Source: Parabacteroides sp. PFB2-10
GTDB taxonomy: Bacteria > Bacteroidota > Bacteroidia > Bacteroidales > Tannerellaceae
Direction of reading: 5' to 3'
Assembly (NCBI RefSeq): GCF_029893085.1
Contig: NZ_JARXWI010000007.1
Span: forward strand, 154,805-218,804
DNA: 64,000 nucleotides
Within the stretch, counting starts at the first letter, position 1. Each line of letters starts with the position of its first letter. Both the position numbers and the translations under genes were made by a program. The notes beneath the pieces are model-generated. The model did not search any database and had not been told where the DNA came from. It saw only the letters and a program-made list of their open reading frames with translations. Positions 52,465-62,009 of the stretch are shown piece after piece.

Positions 52465-53349
52465 ATGAAACACGCATTTACAAAAGAAGCGAAGATCGGA
52501 TTGGTGACACTGGTCAGCCTTATACTATTATATATAGGTATAAACTATCTGAAAGGGATCAATCTCTTTAAACCGGTCAACCACTATTTTGTCACATTTA
52601 ATAATGTAAAGGATCTGACGATATCGAGCCCGGTCTATGTGGAAGGCTTTAAGGTCGGATTGGTACGCTCTATCAGGTATGACTACTCGACGGTAGACAA
52701 GATTATTGTAGAAGTAAGCCTTGACAAAGAAATGAAGGTCAACAAAGACAGTTATATCACCATTTCCAAAAGTTTGCTGGGTGGCGCAGACCTTTGCCTG
52801 CATCTGAACAAATACACATCTGAATTTATGAAATCCGGTTCCTTTATTGAAGGACGTCTGGAGGGGGATATGATGTCGTCGTTGCAGGAAGAGGTGCTGC
52901 CGGGTGTGGTGGATCTGCTTCCTAAGATCGATTCGATCCTGGCCGGCCTGCAGGCAATTGTAAACCATCCTGCCTTGTCCCAATCGCTGACCCAGATCGA
53001 ACGTACGACAAACAACCTGGAGTTGTCAACGAAGCAGCTGAATAACTTATTGAATAAAGATGTTCCACTTATTGTCGGCAACCTGAAAACGATTTCGGAT
53101 AATTTTGTCTCTGTAAGCGAAGAGTTTAATGAGCTTGACTACCGGGGACTGTTTGCCGATATCAATCAGACATTGGCTAACCTGAAGGTGACGACCGAGA
53201 AATTAAACTCGCCGGAGAACAGCTTAGGGCTGCTACTGAACGATACAAAATTATACGACAATCTAAACCAGACATCGGCTAACGCCGCTATTTTATTACA
53301 AGACCTGAAAGAGAACCCCAAAAGGTACGTACACTTCTCCCTTTTCTAA
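52465..53349 (+). CDS. MCE/MlaD-family lipid-transport protein
   Basis: 294 residues. One N-terminal transmembrane helix (about 12-30, IGLVTLVSLILLYIGINYL) anchors a single MCE domain at about 38-115 (HYFVTFNNVKDLTISSPVYVEGFKVGLV, with the central hydrophobic loop near 90). A long amphipathic helical tail runs to the end. MlaD-like proteins form hexameric rings in the periplasm and carry lipids for an MlaE/MlaF ABC transporter. Here the gene is with an amidase, while an MlaE-like gene is at the other end of the window. It is probably co-transcribed with the amidase. Confidence 0.92.
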   Translation: MKHAFTKEAKIGLVTLVSLILLYIGINYLKGINLFKPVNHYFVTFNNVKDLTISSPVYVEGFKVGLVRSIRYDYSTVDKIIVEVSLDKEMKVNKDSYITISKSLLGGADLCLHLNKYTSEFMKSGSFIEGRLEGDMMSSLQEEVLPGVVDLLPKIDSILAGLQAIVNHPALSQSLTQIERTTNNLELSTKQLNNLLNKDVPLIVGNLKTISDNFVSVSEEFNELDYRGLFADINQTLANLKVTTEKLNSPENSLGLLLNDTKLYDNLNQTSANAAILLQDLKENPKRYVHFSLF

Positions 53350-53753
53350 CTTTGTCGGGGGAAATTTGTTGTCCGACCATAGACTGTAGCCTTTCAATAT
53401 AAAAGCATACAGAAGGTTTATTTAGAATGGTTCTAATTAACAGAATTTCTATTGTTTTTTTTCTCATTAGGCTTAACTGCCTATGATAAAGCGAAGTAAG
53501 AAAATATCCGACTAAAAGAGGAAGTTTTTCAGTAAGAGAAGAACCTCCGAGTCGGCTGATTTACGGTGAAAGGTTTTTCCCGGTTTACTTTAAATTGTTG
53601 TCTGTCAGACTATTCCTTGTAACTGCCTGAAATTAAACAGAATATTAATATGCAAAATTAACAAGCATTTTGTTGTCTTTTTTTTTCCGAAATAATTGCT
53701 CAACTTTGCTCAGCTAAAAAACAAAAATAGAAAGTTAGGGAAACTACAAAGAA
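53350..53753. other. Intergenic region upstream of dnaA, without recognisable DnaA boxes
   Basis: 404 bases, AT-rich. I find no TTATCCACA-type DnaA box on either strand, so this does not look like oriC. It holds two small stems, AGGC/GCCT (53468-53481) and CCGACT/AGTCGG with an inner GAGG/CCTC (53508-53555), which may end the MCE transcript. CAACTTTG at 53701-53708 is a near match to the -7 consensus and the likeliest dnaA promoter. Confidence 0.45.
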
Positions 53754-55154
53754 ATGCAGAATAATCACAACATATTATGGAGTAAATGCCTTGACATCAT
53801 AAAGGACATCGTTCCTGAATCTGCTTACGCCACTTGGTTTGTTCCAATTGTCCCCCTGTCGTACGACGATAATAAATTTACGGTACAGGTACCGAGTTCG
53901 TTTTTTTATGAATTCCTGGAAGCGAAATATGTAGACGTCTTGCGCGTTACGATACATCGCGTGATGGGACCGGATACGCTTTTGTGCTACCGGGTAAAGG
54001 TGGTAGATAAAACACCCGGGGGAACGGTTGATTATCCGGCAGCTAACGGGACGGCATTGCCTTCTGCAAAAACATCCAAAGAGTTGACCAAGGCGCCAAA
54101 TCCTTTTGCGCAGTCGGCACCTCAGGACCTGGATCCACAGCTTAATCCCAAATATTCTTTTGATAATTTTTACGAAGGAGTCAGCAACCGCTTGGCGCGT
54201 ACCGCGGCAGAAGAGGTGGCGAAGAATCCGGGTAAGACAACCTATAATCCCTTGTTTTTGTATGGCCCCTCGGGTGTAGGCAAAACGCATCTATGCCATG
54301 CAATAGGCGGGCGTATCCGCGAATTATGTCCCGAGAAAAAGGTGTTGTATGTCTCTTCTCATCTTTTCCGTATCCAATATACGGATGCTATTCGCAAGAA
54401 TACGACCAATGATTTCCTGAATTTCTATCAAAACATAGATGTGTTGTTGCTCGATGATATTCAGGAGCTGATCGGCATGGAGAAGACCCAGAATACCTTC
54501 TTCCATATATTCAATCACTTGCATCAACTGGGCAAGCAATTAGTGCTTACTTCCGATAAGGCTCCGGCTGATTTACAAGGGATTGAAGAGCGTTTGATTA
54601 CCCGTATGAAATGGGGGTTGACTGCCGAGATGAAGCGTCCTGATGTGGAACTTCGCAAGAAAATATTATTGCATAAAATCCGTCAGGAAAGTATTCATAT
54701 GCCGGATGAGGTGTTTCATTTTATTGCCGAGAATGTAAGCGATAATGTGCGCGATCTGGAGGGTGTGCTTGTTTCGTTGATGGCTCACGCGGTGATCAAC
54801 AACCGGGAGATCGATATGTCGCTGGCACGACGGGTTATCAGCCAGAATGTGAAACTGGAGAAAAAACAGTTGTCCATACAGCAGATACAAGAAGTGGTTT
54901 GTGATTATTTCAATCTGGAGATATCGCTTATTCAAACCAATTCACGCAAACGGGAAATCGTTCAAGCGCGTCAGATCGCCATGTACCTGGCAAAGAAATA
55001 TACCGACTGTTCTTTCTCGCACATTGGAAAGATTGTGGGAAAAAAGGATCACGCGACCGTGTTGCATGCTTGCAAAACAATCAAAGATCAGATTGAAATA
55101 AATAAATCGTTCCGCTCTTCGGTCGAAGAGATAGAGTCGTTGCTAAAAAAATAA
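53754..55154 (+). CDS. dnaA: Chromosomal replication initiator protein DnaA
   Basis: 466 residues with all four domains. Domain I (about 1-85) contains [25 protein letters not shown] short linker is followed by the AAA+ domain III, with Walker [11 protein letters not shown] near 171-180 and Walker B VLLLDDIQ near 233-240. Sensor residues follow in LITRMKWGL. Domain IV carries the DNA-binding signature [24 protein letters not shown] near 420-443. DnaA melts oriC and starts replication. It is transcribed alone and ends at a very strong palindromic terminator. nrdJ, a source of deoxynucleotides, follows in the same direction. Confidence 0.97.
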   Translation: MQNNHNILWSKCLDIIKDIVPESAYATWFVPIVPLSYDDNKFTVQVPSSFFYEFLEAKYVDVLRVTIHRVMGPDTLLCYRVKVVDKTPGGTVDYPAANGTALPSAKTSKELTKAPNPFAQSAPQDLDPQLNPKYSFDNFYEGVSNRLARTAAEEVAKNPGKTTYNPLFLYGPSGVGKTHLCHAIGGRIRELCPEKKVLYVSSHLFRIQYTDAIRKNTTNDFLNFYQNIDVLLLDDIQELIGMEKTQNTFFHIFNHLHQLGKQLVLTSDKAPADLQGIEERLITRMKWGLTAEMKRPDVELRKKILLHKIRQESIHMPDEVFHFIAENVSDNVRDLEGVLVSLMAHAVINNREIDMSLARRVISQNVKLEKKQLSIQQIQEVVCDYFNLEISLIQTNSRKREIVQARQIAMYLAKKYTDCSFSHIGKIVGKKDHATVLHACKTIKDQIEINKSFRSSVEEIESLLKK

Positions 55155-55160
55155 TTTACT

Positions 55161-55221
55161 TTTGCAAAACGAATAAAAAAAGAGCGCCCGCGAGGCGCTC
55201 TTTTTTTATTCGTTTTGCAAA
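55161..55221 (+). terminator. Perfect 28-bp palindromic terminator after dnaA
   Basis: A perfect inverted repeat of 28 bp (55161-55188 and 55194-55221) around the loop CGCGA. Its inner part, AGAGCGCC/GGCGCTCT flanked by seven A and seven T, is a standard terminator, but the pairing continues through ATTCGTTTTGCAAA. TACTTTTG at 55157-55164, overlapping its left arm, also matches the -7 consensus. Confidence 0.9.
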
Positions 55222-55432
55222 CCTTCCTGTTTTGTGTGATTTTCTTTTTGGAAAACTTTTTATTTTCATAAAAAACGTAAACATCTGAATATCAATGTTG
55301 GTTTTGTTTGTTTTGGAAAACTTTTCAACAATGAGGGTTTTTACAAGAGAATAATTTGTGTAAGTGTCGAACAATTACTAACCTTGCATTGTTAAACAAT
55401 CTGCATACGCTTATTACATAAAAAATACAACC

Positions 55433-57970
55433 GTGGTTCAAACAACTTTTACTTTTGACGAAGCCTTTAAAGCTTCAATTGACTATTTCACCGGCGACGA
55501 ACTGGCCGCTAAAGTGTGGGTAAACAAATATGCGCTGAAAGATGCATTTGGTAATATCTATGAGAAATCACCGGAAGACATGCATCGCCGCTTGGCATCA
55601 GAAATTGCCCGTGTAGAAAAGAAGTATCCTAATCCGTTAACCGAGCAGGAGCTTTTTGATCTTTTTGATCGTTTTCGTTATATCGTACCGCAGGGAAGCC
55701 CTATGACCGGTATTGGTAACGATTACCAGATTGCCTCTCTATCCAACTGTTTTGTGATCGGGATCGATGGCCAGGCCGACTCGTACGGCGCAATCATCCG
55801 CATCGACGAGGAACAGGTGCAATTGATGAAACGCCGGGGCGGAGTAGGTCATGACCTCTCTCATATCCGCCCGAAAGGTTCACCCGTAAAGAATTCGGCC
55901 TTGACCTCTACCGGATTGGTTCCGTTTATGGAACGCTATTCGAACTCGACTCGCGAGGTGGCTCAGGACGGACGCCGGGGCGCTTTGATGCTGAGTGTAT
56001 CGATCAAACATCCCGATTCGGAGTCGTTTATCGACGCGAAAATGACAGAGGGAAAAGTGACCGGTGCCAATGTATCAGTGAAGATCGACGACGACTTCAT
56101 GAATGCTGTCGTAAACGGAACGAGCTACAAGCAACAATATCCTATCGATTCGGAGAACCCCACGACCGTAAAAGAGGTAGATGCCTCGGAACTCTGGGGG
56201 AAGATCATTCACAATGCCTGGAAATCAGCCGAGCCGGGCGTTCTTTTCTGGGATACTATCCTGAAAGAGTCGGTGCCTGATTCGTATGCCGATCTGGGTT
56301 TCCGCACCGTATCGACCAACCCTTGCGGAGAGATTCCTCTTTGTCCGTATGACAGCTGCCGCCTGTTGGCTATCAATCTCTATTCGTATGTGGTGAATCC
56401 ATTCACTCCCGAGGCCTATTTCGATTACGATCTGTTCAAAAAACATGTGGAATTGGCACAACGGATCATGGATGATATCATCGATCTGGAATCGGAGAAG
56501 ATTGAAAAAATTCTGGAAAAGATTGATTCCGACCCGGAATATCAGGAAGTGAAGCAAACAGAACGCCATTTGTGGGAGAAGATACAGAAGAAAACGCTGC
56601 AAGGCCGCCGTACAGGTGTCGGCATCACGGCTGAAGGTGATATGATCGCTGCTCTGGGGCTGCGTTATGGCACAGAAGAGGCGACCGAATGTGCCGAAGA
56701 GGTACAGAAAGTGCTTGCCTTGGCGGCTTATCGTTCTTCCGTAACAATGGCAAAAGAACGCGGAGCGTTTGAAATATTTGATGCGAAACGCGAAAAGAAG
56801 AATCCGTTTATCCAGCGTTTGCGTGCGGAAGATCCGACCATGTATGACGATATGGTGAAGTATGGTCGCCGGAATATTGCCTGTCTGACCATCGCGCCTA
56901 CCGGCACCACCAGCCTGATGACGCAGACCACCTCGGGTATCGAACCGGTGTTCCTGCCTGTTTACAAGCGTCGCCGCAAGGTGAATCCGAATGATGCGTC
57001 TGTTCGTGTTGATTTCGTCGATGAGACGGGCGACTCCTGGGAAGAATATATCGTATTCCATCATAAGTTTGTGACCTGGATGCAGGCAAATGGTTATCCG
57101 GTAACCAAGAAATACAGCCAGGAAGAGATCGATGAATTGATCGAAAAATCACCTTATAATAAAGCGACCTCCAACGATGTCGACTGGTTGCAGAAGGTGC
57201 GCATGCAGGGTCGTATACAGAAATGGGTGGATCACTCCATCAGTGTGACGATCAACCTGCCGGAAGATGCAACGGAAGAGCTGGTGAATATGCTGTATAT
57301 CGAGGCTTGGAAGTGCGGATGTAAGGGCTGTACGGTTTACCGTGACGGTTCACGTTCGGGCGTATTGGTATCGGCCAGCGACAAGAAAAAGGATGATTGC
57401 GACTGCATGGAACCGCCGGTGATTGTAGCTACCCGCCCGCGCATTCTGGAGGCCGATGTGGTGAAATTCCAAAACAACCGCGAGAAATGGATTGCCTTCG
57501 TGGGCTTATTGAACGGTCGTCCGTATGAAATCTTTACCGGTTTGGCCGATGATGACGAAGGTATCATGCTACCCAAAAACGTGAATAAGGGATATATCAT
57601 CAAGAGCTACGACGATGATGGCGACAAACACTATGACTTCCAGTTCCGCAATAAGCGTGGTTATAAGATGACCATCGAAGGATTGGACGGCAAGTTTGAC
57701 CCGGAATACTGGAACTACGCGAAACTGATCTCCGGAGTATTGCGCTATGGCATGCCGATCGATCAGGTAATCAAATTGGTTCAGGGCATGGAACTCAACA
57801 GCGAATCCATCAATACCTGGAAGAATGGGGTGGAACGTGCATTGAAAAAATACCTGCCCAATGGAGCAGAAGTGAAAGGACAGAAATGCCCGAACTGCGG
57901 ATATGAAACATTGATCTACCAGGAAGGCTGTCTGATCTGCACCAATTGCGGCGCTTCCAAGTGCGGATAA
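55433..57970 (+). CDS. nrdJ: Adenosylcobalamin-dependent (class II) ribonucleoside-diphosphate reductase
   Basis: 845 residues from a GTG start; no in-frame ATG precedes it. Class II reductases reduce ribonucleotides using a thiyl radical generated from adenosylcobalamin and work with or without oxygen. SNCFVIG near 104-110 holds one redox cysteine (Cys106), and STNPCGEIPLCPYDSCR near 294-310 carries the N-x-C-x-E catalytic motif (Asn296, Cys298, Glu300). PTGTTSLMTQTTSGIEPVF near 490 is the phosphate-binding loop. The C-terminus has a zinc-ribbon-like CPNCGY...CLICTNCGASKCG that shuttles electrons. No cobalamin riboswitch box was found in the 210 bases upstream. Confidence 0.95.
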   Translation: MVQTTFTFDEAFKASIDYFTGDELAAKVWVNKYALKDAFGNIYEKSPEDMHRRLASEIARVEKKYPNPLTEQELFDLFDRFRYIVPQGSPMTGIGNDYQIASLSNCFVIGIDGQADSYGAIIRIDEEQVQLMKRRGGVGHDLSHIRPKGSPVKNSALTSTGLVPFMERYSNSTREVAQDGRRGALMLSVSIKHPDSESFIDAKMTEGKVTGANVSVKIDDDFMNAVVNGTSYKQQYPIDSENPTTVKEVDASELWGKIIHNAWKSAEPGVLFWDTILKESVPDSYADLGFRTVSTNPCGEIPLCPYDSCRLLAINLYSYVVNPFTPEAYFDYDLFKKHVELAQRIMDDIIDLESEKIEKILEKIDSDPEYQEVKQTERHLWEKIQKKTLQGRRTGVGITAEGDMIAALGLRYGTEEATECAEEVQKVLALAAYRSSVTMAKERGAFEIFDAKREKKNPFIQRLRAEDPTMYDDMVKYGRRNIACLTIAPTGTTSLMTQTTSGIEPVFLPVYKRRRKVNPNDASVRVDFVDETGDSWEEYIVFHHKFVTWMQANGYPVTKKYSQEEIDELIEKSPYNKATSNDVDWLQKVRMQGRIQKWVDHSISVTINLPEDATEELVNMLYIEAWKCGCKGCTVYRDGSRSGVLVSASDKKKDDCDCMEPPVIVATRPRILEADVVKFQNNREKWIAFVGLLNGRPYEIFTGLADDDEGIMLPKNVNKGYIIKSYDDDGDKHYDFQFRNKRGYKMTIEGLDGKFDPEYWNYAKLISGVLRYGMPIDQVIKLVQGMELNSESINTWKNGVERALKKYLPNGAEVKGQKCPNCGYETLIYQEGCLICTNCGASKCG

Positions 57971-57994
57971 CGCCTCCTTTCGGATAGAAGAAAC

Positions 57995-58053
57995 GAGAGA
58001 GTGAAAACGTTTGCGGTATTCAACGGATGAATACTTACGTTTTCACTCTCTTT
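57995..58053 (+). terminator. Terminator after nrdJ
   Basis: GAGAGTGAAAACGT (57997-58010) pairs with ACGTTTTCACTCTC (58037-58050), with an inner stem GTATTC/GAATAC in the loop; TTTC follows. It ends 9 bases before the malQ -7 box. Confidence 0.8.
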
Positions 58054-58061
58054 CTTTTGCG

Positions 58062-58069
58062 TATATTTG
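58062..58069 (+). promoter_or_regulatory. -7 promoter box of malQ
   Basis: TATATTTG matches TAnnTTTG, 33 bases before the ATG at 58103. It overlaps the TTG at 58067 that would begin a longer frame, and so excludes it. Confidence 0.6.
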
Positions 58070-58102
58070 TACTTTCGATGTCACACACTAAAACACAGTG
58101 CC

Positions 58103-60790
58103 ATGAAGATTACCTTTCAGATAAATTTCCACACGGTCTGGGGGCAGAAGATATGTATAGTCGGTTCCATTCCCCAATTGGGCACCTGGCAATCTGCCTT
58201 AGCCAAAGAGATGTATTATGTCGGCGACGGTAATTGGCGCTTGCAGCTCGATGTTCCTTCAGATGTAAAAACCATAGAATACCGCTATTGCCTTTGCGTC
58301 AACGACAAACAGATATTTGAAGAATGGGAGAAGAACCACCGGGTAGAACTGGATGCCTCCTCCAAAGAATATACCTTGTTTGATTATTGGCAAACAAAGC
58401 CTCTTGACCTGGCCTTTTATACCTCTGCTTTTACCCAAAGCCTTTTTGCACATCCCTGCAACACCTACGAACGGATTGTGCGGAGCGGAAAGCAGCTTAC
58501 CATAAAGGTATCTGCCCCAAAGGTAGAGAAACACCAAAGCGTTGCTATTGTAGGGAATCAATCTTTCTTGGGCGACTGGGATCCGCATAAGGCTATGCGG
58601 CTTAGTTGTGACACCTTTCCGGAGTGGGAGATCCATCTGGATGCAACACAGATCACCTACCCGCTGGAATATAAATTTATCCTTTGGGACAATGACATAC
58701 AACAACCGGCATACTGGGAGACAGGTGAGAACCGTTCTCTGGATCTGCCTGCGCAGAAAAAGGGCGAGACCTTTGTTGTTTCCGGTATTCACTTCCGCGA
58801 CGATCTGCCACTCTGGCGCTGTGCCGGAACGGTAATTCCCGTTTTCTCGCTTCGTTCCGAAGACAGTTTCGGAGTAGGCGACCTGGGTGATCTACACAAA
58901 TTAGTCGATTGGGTAAAATTAACCCATCAGCGTTTTATCCAGGTTCTGCCGATGAACGATACAACCACGACGCATACCTGGCGCGATTCCTATCCTTATA
59001 GCGCCATCTCTGTTTTTGCCTTGCATCCGATGTATATCTGTTTGCCTTGGGTTGGGAAGTTGAAAGACCCGGCCAGGGTAGCCTATTACGAAGCGATCCG
59101 GAAGGAATTAAACGAAAGTGCGACCGTCGACTACGAACAGGTCAACCAATATAAAATCGCCTGGTGCCGGGAATATGTCGAACAGGAGGGCAATGCCTTG
59201 TTTGATGAGCCGGCTTTCCACCGCTTCCTGGCCGAGAACGAAAGCTGGTTGGTTCCTTATGCTGCCTATAGCTACCTGCGTGATCAGTATAAAACCTCTG
59301 ATTTCAACGACTGGGGCAATGATGCTGTTTACAACAAGAAGCGAATCAGCCGTCTTTGTTCACCCGAAAGCGAGGCGTGGCCGGAAATATCTTTTTCTTA
59401 TTTCCTCCAATACCTGTTGCATATCCAGTTTAAATCGGTATCGGATTACGCGCATAAGAACGGCGTAGTCCTGAAGGGTGACCTACCTATCGGGGTGAGT
59501 CGCACCAGCATCGAGGCATGGACCGATCCGCAATACTTCAATATGGATGGCCAGGCCGGCGCTCCGCCCGACGACTTCTCTACGATCGGGCAGAACTGGG
59601 GCTTTCCGACCTACAACTGGGAGGTGATGGAACGCGATAACTACGCCTGGTGGAAGAAGCGCTTTCAGAAGCTGGGCGACTATTTCGATTGCTTCCGCAT
59701 TGATCATATCCTGGGTTTCTTCCGCATCTGGGAGATTCCTTTGGATCATATTCAAGGCCTATGTGGCCATTTCAGTCCGGCTTTGCCCCTGACCAAAGAG
59801 GATATCGAGCATTATGGCCTCTGGTTTGACGAGCAACGCTACACCACTCCTTACATCCACCGCAAACATCTGGAACTCCTGTTCGACGACTGGGCGGATG
59901 AAGTAGAAAGCACCTACCTGGCTCAGGTGGATGCCGATTATCTGACGCTGAAGCCTTTTTGTGATACGCAGCGTAAGATCAAAGAACTGTTTCGTGACAA
60001 GTTCGACGTGGCCTCTATGCGTATCCGGGAAGGATTGTATACCATCGCGACGGAAGTGCTCTTCCTGCGTGATCCCCGGGAGACGCATAAATTCCATCCG
60101 CGCATATCGGCTTCGAGCTCCTTTGCCTACCAGGAATTGAGCGGATCCGACCGGTACGCCTTCTATCAACTCTACTGGGACTTCTTCTATCACCGCCACA
60201 ATGGCTTTTGGAAGGTGCATGCGATGAACCGCTTGGCGCCACTTGTCTCTTCAACCGATATGCTGGTGTGCGGCGAAGACCTGGGTATGATCCCCCAGTC
60301 GGTGCCGGAAGTGATGAACCGCCTGCAGATATTCAGCCTGGAGATCGAGCGAATGCCCAAAACTCCTCACCGCGAATTTGCCGATCTGCAGAGCCTTCCT
60401 TACCATTCCGTATGCACCACCTCTACGCACGACATGACGCCGATCCGCAACTGGTGGAAAGAGGACCGTGGAAAGATACAGCGTTACTTCAATCAGGTAT
60501 TGACACGTGGCGGAAATGCCCCGGAAGAATGTTCCTCCGAGTTGGCGACCCAGATCGTATCCAACCACCTGGCCACTCCTTCCATGCTGACCATTATCCC
60601 GATTCAGGATTGGTTTGCCATGGACGACACGGTGAAGAGCCCCGATATCCAGTCGGAACGGATCAATGTGCCGGCCGATCCGCATAACTATTGGCGCTAC
60701 CGCATGCATCTCACCCTGGAGCAGCTGATGGAAGCCGATTCATTCAACGAAAAGATCATCTCCCTGATTGCCGGATCGGGTAGACGATAA
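58103..60790 (+). CDS. malQ: 4-alpha-glucanotransferase with two N-terminal CBM20 domains
   Basis: 895 residues from the ATG at 58103. Amylomaltase/disproportionating enzyme of GH77 (EC 2.4.1.25) that transfers maltooligosaccharide chains in glycogen or starch metabolism. It has no signal peptide, so it is cytosolic. Two starch-binding CBM20 domains occupy about 1-115 (MKITFQINFHTVWGQKICIVGS, GNWRLQLD) and 130-240 (VAIVGNQSFLGDWDPHKAMRL), as in plant DPE2-like enzymes. The GH77 domain follows: FGVGDLGDLHKLVDW, GDLPIGVSRTSIEAW, QNWGFPTYNW, the nucleophile region FDCFRIDHILGFFRIWEIP, the acid CGEDLGMIP and CTTSTHDMTPIRNWW. folB follows after 15 bases. Confidence 0.94.
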   Translation: MKITFQINFHTVWGQKICIVGSIPQLGTWQSALAKEMYYVGDGNWRLQLDVPSDVKTIEYRYCLCVNDKQIFEEWEKNHRVELDASSKEYTLFDYWQTKPLDLAFYTSAFTQSLFAHPCNTYERIVRSGKQLTIKVSAPKVEKHQSVAIVGNQSFLGDWDPHKAMRLSCDTFPEWEIHLDATQITYPLEYKFILWDNDIQQPAYWETGENRSLDLPAQKKGETFVVSGIHFRDDLPLWRCAGTVIPVFSLRSEDSFGVGDLGDLHKLVDWVKLTHQRFIQVLPMNDTTTTHTWRDSYPYSAISVFALHPMYICLPWVGKLKDPARVAYYEAIRKELNESATVDYEQVNQYKIAWCREYVEQEGNALFDEPAFHRFLAENESWLVPYAAYSYLRDQYKTSDFNDWGNDAVYNKKRISRLCSPESEAWPEISFSYFLQYLLHIQFKSVSDYAHKNGVVLKGDLPIGVSRTSIEAWTDPQYFNMDGQAGAPPDDFSTIGQNWGFPTYNWEVMERDNYAWWKKRFQKLGDYFDCFRIDHILGFFRIWEIPLDHIQGLCGHFSPALPLTKEDIEHYGLWFDEQRYTTPYIHRKHLELLFDDWADEVESTYLAQVDADYLTLKPFCDTQRKIKELFRDKFDVASMRIREGLYTIATEVLFLRDPRETHKFHPRISASSSFAYQELSGSDRYAFYQLYWDFFYHRHNGFWKVHAMNRLAPLVSSTDMLVCGEDLGMIPQSVPEVMNRLQIFSLEIERMPKTPHREFADLQSLPYHSVCTTSTHDMTPIRNWWKEDRGKIQRYFNQVLTRGGNAPEECSSELATQIVSNHLATPSMLTIIPIQDWFAMDDTVKSPDIQSERINVPADPHNYWRYRMHLTLEQLMEADSFNEKIISLIAGSGRR

Positions 60791-60805
60791 AAAAGCCTAT
60801 TCCTT

Positions 60806-61171
60806 ATGACGACACAGATACGACTTGACAATATGAAGTTCTACGCCTTCCACGGCGTGATGGAACAGGAACGCAAGGTGGGCAACCATTTCAGGGTTGA
60901 TTTGACAATCACAGCGCCTCTCGAAGAGGCAACCCGGACAGATATTTTGGAAGATACGATCAATTATGCGGAGGTGTTTGCAGTGGTGAAGCGTGAAATG
61001 ACCATCCCCTCCCGCCTGTTGGAACATGTTGGCGGGCGGATCCTCGCCTCCCTGAAAGCCTCTTTCCCGCAGATCACCGCTTTAGAGGTTAAAGTATCCA
61101 AGATGTCGCCCCCCTTTGGCGGCGATGTAGAGAGTGCTGCCGTTATTCTTCGGGAGACCTATACGGAGTAA
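60806..61171 (+). CDS. folB: Dihydroneopterin aldolase
   Basis: 121 residues. Folate-pathway enzyme (EC 4.1.2.25) that cleaves dihydroneopterin to 6-hydroxymethyl-dihydropterin and glycolaldehyde. The fold and active site are evident in MKFYAFHGVMEQERKVGNHFRVDLTI near 10-35, with the substrate glutamate and the family's G-x-x-x-x-E turn. TINYAEVFAVVKREM near 52-66, LLEHVGGRILASL near 71-83 and VKVSKMSPPFGGDVESAAV near the end carry the conserved lysine. It starts 15 bases after malQ, and its last 29 bases overlap the end of the convergent gene 61143-62009. Confidence 0.94.
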   Translation: MTTQIRLDNMKFYAFHGVMEQERKVGNHFRVDLTITAPLEEATRTDILEDTINYAEVFAVVKREMTIPSRLLEHVGGRILASLKASFPQITALEVKVSKMSPPFGGDVESAAVILRETYTE

Positions 61172-62009
61172 AGCACCCGGTATAATACAGAAAGTTCTCG
61201 TCTTCCGTCTGTTGTGATTCCAACGCAAGCGAAGGGAAAAGCCTTTCTAAGCGATAAGAGATAGAGTCGGTGACCGAATAAAACAATGAATCGGTGACCG
61301 ACTCTTTCGGTATCGGCAGGTAGACACATCTCTTTCTTTCACTGACAAAGAGATCGACTGTCACCCATTCCCGGGGCATTTGCCAGATAAGCGAGTCGTT
61401 TTCAACGATCCTCAGGTCGATCTTCTCCGGCGCCAGGAGGATATTCACCGGTACATTTTCGTCGATACTCCGCTCTCCCAGAATGGAGGGGTTGGGCACG
61501 GCCAGGTTTCCGGCCACCTCTTCTAATAACCGTCGGCTATGACTGGCCACCAGAATTCCTTCCTGCACAAAATAACCAAAATAGCCATTCCCCTTATCCG
61601 GATAATAGGTGTAGGTGATATCGCCTTTCCGCTGCTTCAACAGATAGGCGCCATACTGCGGGTGCAGGATTGTTTTTTCTATCTCCCGTTTGTTTTTCCG
61701 GTCTGTTTTGGCATATAAAACAAGACCGTCCGCATGGAAAGAGAGTAGACAGGGCTGCGCTTTTGCGGCAAGCGAGAGGTAGATCTCCGGAATCGACGCG
61801 ATGAAAACCTGTAGCGGATCCGAATGCCAGGGAGTACGCAGGCGGTTTATCGCCACAATCTGCTCCGGTGCTTCGGCGACCAATGTATACAGATCGGTCG
61901 CTTCCATCTTCTTATTCCATTGGATCGAGTCATAGATATACCAGAATGACCAGACAGCCACACAGGCGATCACCAGTGATAACACAATCTCTTTCCAATA
62001 ACGTTTCAT
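61143..62009 (-). CDS. Membrane-anchored hypothetical protein
   Basis: 288 residues, family not recognised. One N-terminal transmembrane helix (about 8-28, IVLSLVIACVAVWSFWYIYDS) is followed by a soluble, presumably periplasmic, domain of mixed alpha/beta character without cysteines clustered as metal sites or any catalytic motif I know. SVTDSLFYSVTDSIS near 235-250 is a short internal repeat. It overlaps nth by four bases (ATGA type), so translation is coupled, and it is the last gene of pheS-nth-this. Its 3' end overlaps that of folB by 29 bases, with no room for a terminator between them. Confidence 0.8.
   Translation of the reverse strand: MKRYWKEIVLSLVIACVAVWSFWYIYDSIQWNKKMEATDLYTLVAEAPEQIVAINRLRTPWHSDPLQVFIASIPEIYLSLAAKAQPCLLSFHADGLVLYAKTDRKNKREIEKTILHPQYGAYLLKQRKGDITYTYYPDKGNGYFGYFVQEGILVASHSRRLLEEVAGNLAVPNPSILGERSIDENVPVNILLAPEKIDLRIVENDSLIWQMPREWVTVDLFVSERKRCVYLPIPKESVTDSLFYSVTDSISYRLERLFPSLALESQQTEDENFLYYTGCFTPYRSPEE

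Noticed and set aside
53350..55432. Replication origin next to dnaA
   Set aside because: Neither flank of dnaA has a cluster of TTATCCACA-like boxes; in this phylum oriC need not be beside dnaA. GC skew could not be computed.
55222..55432. Cobalamin riboswitch before the B12-dependent nrdJ
   Set aside because: No B12-box-like sequence or suitable multi-stem fold was seen in the 210-base interval.
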